Source: Flavobacteriales bacterium UBA6165
Lineage (GTDB): Bacteria > Bacteroidota > Bacteroidia > Flavobacteriales_D > Crocinitomicaceae
Direction of reading: 5' to 3'
Assembly: GCA_002422285.1 (NCBI GenBank)
Contig: DIUF01000022.1
Location: forward strand, 40,566 to 51,264
Length of the DNA: 10,699 bases
A program made the translations under genes and the position numbers. The notes beneath the pieces are model-generated. The model did no database searches, was not told the origin of the DNA, and worked only from the letters and a program-made list of their open reading frames with translations. Positions 7,737-10,699 of this stretch are shown piece by piece. Position 1 is the first letter of the stretch. The number at the start of each line of letters is the position of its first letter.

Positions 7737-7910
7737 AAATATATGGTCTATTTGGCTCACGGGGCTGAAGAAATACCCCATGAAAATATTGGTAAATGTA
7801 AACAAATATTCGGCTAATCAGTGCAAGTAAAAATGAGAATTAAGAATGAGGAATGATGTCATCAACCAAGTTTATTTCAAAAAAATGCTCAGCACTATGA
7901 AGAATAGTTG

Positions 7911-7918
7911 TACTTTTG
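7911..7918 (+). promoter_or_regulatory. Candidate -7 box of the pyrG promoter
   Basis: TACTTTTG is an exact match to the Bacteroidota -7 consensus TAnnTTTG. It lies 28 bp before the pyrG ATG, so the transcript would have a leader of about 23 nt. No good -33 TTTG is present at the expected distance. The rest of the gap (7737-7910) is AT-rich, with a purine-rich stretch near 7834-7855, and must also hold the promoter of the divergent minus-strand gene. Confidence 0.5.
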
Positions 7919-7946
7919 TTTCCCGTAGTTACACAAGCAAAACGCA

Positions 7947-9551
7947 ATGTCAAATAGTACCAAATACGTTTTTGTAACCGGGGGCGTTACATCATCACTA
8001 GGCAAGGGAATTGTTTCCGCATCTCTCGCCAAATTACTTCAAGCCAGAGGTTACAGAGCCACCATCCAAAAATTAGACCCCTACATCAATATTGATCCGG
8101 GAACCTTGAATCCTTATGAGCATGGGGAGTGTTTTGTGACCGACGACGGCGCAGAAACCGACTTAGACTTAGGGCATTATGAGCGTTTTTTGAATATTCC
8201 TACTTCTCAAGCAAACAACGTAACTACAGGTAGAATCTACCAATCCGTTATAGAAAAAGAACGTCGTGGCGATTATTTGGGCAAAACCGTTCAAGTGATT
8301 CCGCACATCACTGATGAGATAAAATCACGCATCCAAATCCTCGGTCAAACGGGCAATTACGACTTCGTGATTACAGAAATTGGAGGGACTATTGGCGATA
8401 TCGAGTCTTTGCCTTATGTAGAGGCTGTTCGTCAGATGCTTTGGGAATTGCCAGAAGATTGTTTGGTGATTCACTTGACTTTGGTGCCTTATTTGGCCGC
8501 GGCTGGAGAATTGAAAACTAAGCCTACCCAACACAGTGTGAAAGCTCTTTTGGAATTGGGCGTGCAACCAGATATTTTGGTTTGTAGAACAGAACATCAT
8601 TTGGATGAAGGTTTGCGTGGAAAAATCGCCAAGTTTTGTAACGTATCGATTAATGCCGTTATCGAATCCATAGATGCTAAATCCATTTACGAAGTGCCTT
8701 TGTTGATGATGGCCGAAAAATTGGATGAAGTGGTACTCAAAAAATTGAACTTACCATCCGATAGCGAACCGCAATTGGACAAATGGAAGGAATTTTTGAA
8801 TCGCTTGCACCACCCTACCAAAACTGTAAACATTGGTTTGATTGGGAAATATGTGGAATTGAAAGATTCCTACAAATCCATCAGCGAGGCCTTGATACAT
8901 GCAGGTGCCAGCAATGGTGTTAAGGTGCATATTGACTGGATTCATTCCGAAAAAATTGACACCAATAACATTGCCGATGCCTTGAAAAATTTGGATGGCA
9001 TCTTGGTTGCCCCAGGATTTGGTTCACGTGGCATTGAAGGAAAAATTGAAGCGATTCGCTACGCCAGAGAAAACAAAGTACCCTTCCTGGGAATCTGTTT
9101 GGGTATGCAATGTGCTGTAATTGAATTCGCTAGAAATGTTTTGGGTCATACAGGCGCACATACCACAGAAATTGAAAAAGATGCTGCTCATCCTGTTATA
9201 AGCATGATGGAAGAGCAAAAGCAAATTTTGGATTACGGCGGAACGATGCGTTTGGGTGCTTATCCCTGTCATTTGAAAACCGATTCTAAGATTTTTGCCG
9301 CTTATGGTACAGAGGATATCTCAGAACGTCATCGTCACAGATATGAATTCAACAACGATTACCTCGAAGCCTTTGAAGCTGCCGGCATGAAAGCTACGGG
9401 TATCAATCCAGAATCGAACTTGGTTGAAGTCGTTGAAATTCCAGAACATCCTTGGTTTGTTGGCGCACAATTCCACCCAGAATACAAAAGCACGGTGGAT
9501 AATCCGCACCCGCTTTTTGTAGCGTTTGTGAAGGCGGTTGTTGTGGGATAG
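7947..9551 (+). CDS. pyrG: CTP synthase
   Basis: CTP synthase aminates UTP to CTP using ATP and glutamine-derived ammonia, the last step of de novo pyrimidine nucleotide synthesis. The 534-aa protein (E. coli 545) has the N-terminal synthase domain with the P-loop TGGVTSSLGKG (11-21), the block QKLDPYINIDPGTLNPYEHG, and TDDGAETDLDLGHYERF. A class I glutamine amidotransferase domain begins around residue 290. Its nucleophile elbow GICLGMQ places catalytic Cys at 384, and FHPEY near the C-terminus supplies His510 and Glu512. All expected catalytic residues are intact, with no truncation. The ATG at 7947 gives a standard N-terminus (MSNSTKYVFVTGG). It stands as a single gene here: a repeat-rich gap follows rather than a cotranscribed partner. 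Confidence 0.98.
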   Translation: MSNSTKYVFVTGGVTSSLGKGIVSASLAKLLQARGYRATIQKLDPYINIDPGTLNPYEHGECFVTDDGAETDLDLGHYERFLNIPTSQANNVTTGRIYQSVIEKERRGDYLGKTVQVIPHITDEIKSRIQILGQTGNYDFVITEIGGTIGDIESLPYVEAVRQMLWELPEDCLVIHLTLVPYLAAAGELKTKPTQHSVKALLELGVQPDILVCRTEHHLDEGLRGKIAKFCNVSINAVIESIDAKSIYEVPLLMMAEKLDEVVLKKLNLPSDSEPQLDKWKEFLNRLHHPTKTVNIGLIGKYVELKDSYKSISEALIHAGASNGVKVHIDWIHSEKIDTNNIADALKNLDGILVAPGFGSRGIEGKIEAIRYARENKVPFLGICLGMQCAVIEFARNVLGHTGAHTTEIEKDAAHPVISMMEEQKQILDYGGTMRLGAYPCHLKTDSKIFAAYGTEDISERHRHRYEFNNDYLEAFEAAGMKATGINPESNLVEVVEIPEHPWFVGAQFHPEYKSTVDNPHPLFVAFVKAVVVG

Positions 9552-9580
9552 CGTTTGGCGGTTAGCGATTGGCTGTTATG
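9551..9580. repeat. Short interspersed repeat, AGCCAATCGCTAAC type, copy 2 (inverted)
   Basis: GTTAGCGATTGGCT (9561-9574) is the exact reverse complement of 1128-1141. On the minus strand the surrounding sequence reads AACAGCCAATCGCTAACCGCC, the same kind of unit as upstream of prfC. It begins at the last base of the pyrG stop codon. Confidence 0.6.
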
Positions 9581-9715
9581 CAAAAGCAAAATAATCCAAT
9601 AGAAATACAGTGACTTACTCCTGTGCTTCCTACCCGTTACTGAAGACAGCTTGGTGGTCTCCAAACGTGTTCGAACCAATGACATTTTTTCTAAAGTGCA
9701 GATTTTCAAAAAGAA
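9581..9715. other. Intergenic stretch, no gene recognised
   Basis: This is the left part of the 354-bp gap after pyrG. It has no plausible start codon with coding character in either direction. An antisense frame open across it runs into pyrG and looks like a shadow. An AATGACATTTTTT word at 9677-9689 echoes the AAATGACAG end of the following inverted repeat. The stretch may belong to a larger, decayed interspersed element. Confidence 0.35.
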
Positions 9716-9833
9716 AGAGATTTCTCGCTTCACTCGAAATGACAGTGCTTAGGTGAGATTATCGTCGCGCAAAGCGCGACGAGTATCCCCTTGTAGTCTG
9801 TCATTTCGACGTGTGAAACACGGAGAAATCTCT
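9716..9833. repeat. Composite inverted-repeat element (REP- or MITE-like)
   Basis: Left arm: AGAGATTTCTC (9716-9726), 7 bp, then TCGAAATGACAG (9734-9745). Right arm: CTGTCATTTCGA (9798-9809), 13 bp, then GAGAAATCTCT (9823-9833). The outer 11 bp and inner 12 bp pair perfectly. The right-arm interruption, CGTGTGAAACACG (9810-9822), is itself a 5-bp hairpin, while the left arm has GCTTCAC in its place. A second hairpin sits in the middle (9763-9781). Sequences of the form GAGATTTCTC...TCGAAATGACA are common interspersed repeats in Bacteroidota genomes, from memory. There is no transposase and no obvious target-site duplication. Transcribed, it would fold into a long cruciform and could end pyrG transcription. 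Confidence 0.75.
9763..9781. repeat. Perfect GC-rich hairpin inside the inverted-repeat element
   Basis: CGTCGCGC (9763-9770) and GCGCGACG (9774-9781) are perfect reverse complements around an AAA loop. Its GC content stands out sharply from the AT-rich surroundings. No T-run follows directly, so it is not a standard intrinsic terminator; it may be a protein or RNase binding site, or a stabilising tip of the element. Confidence 0.7.
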
Positions 9834-9868
9834 GTTAAATTAAACGGATAGTAAAATTGTGATTATCC

Positions 9869-9901
9869 TTTCAAATATATAAACAAATTTGCTTATATTT
9901 G
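9869..9901 (+). promoter_or_regulatory. Promoter and nested palindromic operator of the HTH/nucleotidyltransferase operon
   Basis: TATATTTG (9894-9901) is an exact TAnnTTTG -7 box, and TTTC (9869-9872), one base off TTTG, lies 21 bp upstream as -33. The same stretch is palindromic: CAAATATA (9872-9879) pairs with TATATTTG (9894-9901), and the perfect palindrome CAAATTTG (9884-9891) lies nearly at the same centre. The repeats thus cover the -33/-7 region, where a bound HTH antitoxin would block RNA polymerase. Only TAAC separates the -7 box from the ATG at 9906, so transcription should begin at or very near the start codon. Confidence 0.6.
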
Positions 9902-9905
9902 TAAC

Positions 9906-10352
9906 ATGGAAAGCACATTGAACATACTCAAAGGCACGCACCCAGGATTGTATCTGGCTAGAGAATTGAACAAACGCAAGTTGAATCAGCGCCAATTGGC
10001 TTTGGAAATTAATGAGCATCCACAAACATTGAACGCGGTGATCAAACAGAAAAGAAGCATTACCACCGCTTTGGCACTGAAGTTAGAAAATCAACTCGGT
10101 TTGTCAGAAGGTTTTTTGGCTATTCTCCAGACGTATCACGACATTGAACAATTGAAATCAAAATCAAATGCTAAACCCGATTTATCGAAATTCAGCAAAT
10201 CAACATTTTGGGACACCGACATCCCAAAAATCGATTGGCAAAAAATGAAAGCATCTGTTATTGAAAGGGTTATGAGCTATGGAACAGAAGAAGAAAAAGA
10301 AGAAATTCGTCGTTTTTATGGTGAGTCAGATATTCAGTTTGATTTAAAATAA
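9906..10352 (+). CDS. HigA-like HTH protein with C-terminal DUF6922-like domain, probable antitoxin
   Basis: The 148-aa protein has two parts. Residues 8-80 resemble the HigA/XRE antitoxin DNA-binding domain: GTHPGLYLARELNKRKLNQR, then LALEI and the turn NEHP, the recognition helix QTLNAVIKQKR, and the typical tail ITTALALKLENQLGLSEGF and LQTYHDI. After a lysine- and serine-rich linker (about 81-97), residues 98-140 (FWDTDIPKIDW, VIERVMSYG, RRFYG) resemble the DUF6922 domain often encoded before AbiEii-type nucleotidyltransferases in Bacteroidota. The family assignments are from pattern recognition, not a search. The next gene's ATG follows the stop with no gap, so translational coupling is likely. 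It presumably neutralises or represses the downstream toxin and autoregulates through the palindrome at 9872-9901. It could instead be a transcriptional regulator only. Confidence 0.8.
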   Translation: MESTLNILKGTHPGLYLARELNKRKLNQRQLALEINEHPQTLNAVIKQKRSITTALALKLENQLGLSEGFLAILQTYHDIEQLKSKSNAKPDLSKFSKSTFWDTDIPKIDWQKMKASVIERVMSYGTEEEKEEIRRFYGESDIQFDLK

Positions 10353-10699
10353 ATGTATTGGAATACAGTAAGCCCACTATTATCTTCAACGCTCAAAGAA
10401 TTGATGCGAGAGGATTTATTCAAGGATTTTGTTCTTGTTGGAGGCACTGCACTGAGTTTGCAATTTGGACATAGGTTGTCAGTCGACATTGACCTTTTCT
10501 CATCCAAACTTTATGGAACCATTGATTTTCAAAAAATCACCAAATTTCTAGAGAGCAAATTTCCCTATTGCCATCACAATAACATCGAACCTGTTGCATT
10601 CGGCAAAAGTTATAAAGTCGGTACATCATTTCACGAAAGCATCAAAATTGATGTTTATTACACTGATGATTTTGTTTTCGACTTGAACATAATCGATGG
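10353..10699 (+). CDS. AbiEii/AbiGii-type nucleotidyltransferase toxin, 3' end beyond the window
   Basis: This frame starts at the ATG touching the previous stop (TAA 10350-10352) and remains open for 115 codons to the window edge. It holds the nucleotidyltransferase motif of the AbiEii/MenT-type superfamily: VGGTALSLQFGHRLSVDIDLF, with Gly30-Gly31, the HR pair (40-41) and the metal-binding Asp45 and Asp47. A later IKIDVYY supplies Lys98 and a candidate third acidic residue, Asp100. Known members act as toxins in toxin-antitoxin or phage abortive-infection systems; some transfer nucleotides to tRNA acceptor ends and stop translation. The family is usually about 200-300 aa, so roughly half is seen here. 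No frame break is visible. A functional toxin is inferred; the substrate cannot be told from the sequence. Confidence 0.88.
   Translation, partial: MYWNTVSPLLSSTLKELMREDLFKDFVLVGGTALSLQFGHRLSVDIDLFSSKLYGTIDFQKITKFLESKFPYCHHNNIEPVAFGKSYKVGTSFHESIKIDVYYTDDFVFDLNIID

Noticed and set aside
9359..9733. Minus-strand frame running from the post-pyrG gap into pyrG
   Set aside because: More than half overlaps the conserved pyrG 3' end, including the FHPEY active-site region. The remainder has no recognisable domain.
9716..9833. CRISPR array or insertion sequence in the repeat-rich gap
   Set aside because: There are no direct repeats with unique spacers and no transposase frame. The structure is an inverted repeat only.

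Overview
The window looks like a Bacteroidota chromosome, most likely from the flavobacterial side. The support is a secreted protein ending in a type B sorting domain of the type IX secretion system (T9SS), start codons without Shine-Dalgarno sequences, promoter-like boxes of the TAnnTTTG class close upstream of several genes, and interspersed intergenic repeats of a kind common in this phylum. The DNA is AT-rich. Genus cannot be read from the sequence alone.

Layout, left to right. Positions 1-361 hold no convincing gene. They carry a tRNA-like 3' end at the window edge and a tandem, partly decayed second copy 138 bp downstream, each followed by the same strong intrinsic terminator. A small predicted lipoprotein of unknown function follows (362-1027). 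Next come two translation genes in a tight cluster: prfC (release factor 3, 1195-2793) and truA (tRNA pseudouridine 38-40 synthase, 2798-3535), 4 bp apart. A large secreted, cysteine-rich T9SS cargo protein with duplicated N-terminal domains and two PKD-like domains occupies 3632-6118. It converges on a secreted protein of unknown function on the minus strand (6138-7736). pyrG (CTP synthase) spans 7947-9551.

The 354-bp gap after pyrG (9552-9905) is dense in structure: a short repeat that also occurs, inverted, upstream of prfC, and a composite inverted-repeat element of about 118 bp with a perfect GC-rich hairpin at its core. The right end is an accessory module. A HigA-like HTH protein with a C-terminal DUF6922-like domain (9906-10352) directly abuts an AbiEii/AbiGii-type nucleotidyltransferase (10353 to the window edge, truncated). 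This is a probable toxin-antitoxin or phage-defence pair. Its promoter overlaps a nested palindrome that is a good candidate for autoregulation, and its transcript may be leaderless.

How the genes relate: prfC, truA and pyrG are core housekeeping genes. The two exported proteins and the lipoprotein belong to the cell envelope or surface. The nucleotidyltransferase pair and the repeats mark accessory DNA inserted next to pyrG. I saw no CRISPR array, insertion sequence, integrase or complete tRNA. The nearest thing to an unusual system is the HTH-DUF6922/nucleotidyltransferase pair with its compact operator. The toxin family is known; the particular antitoxin architecture and its control region are what merit a look.
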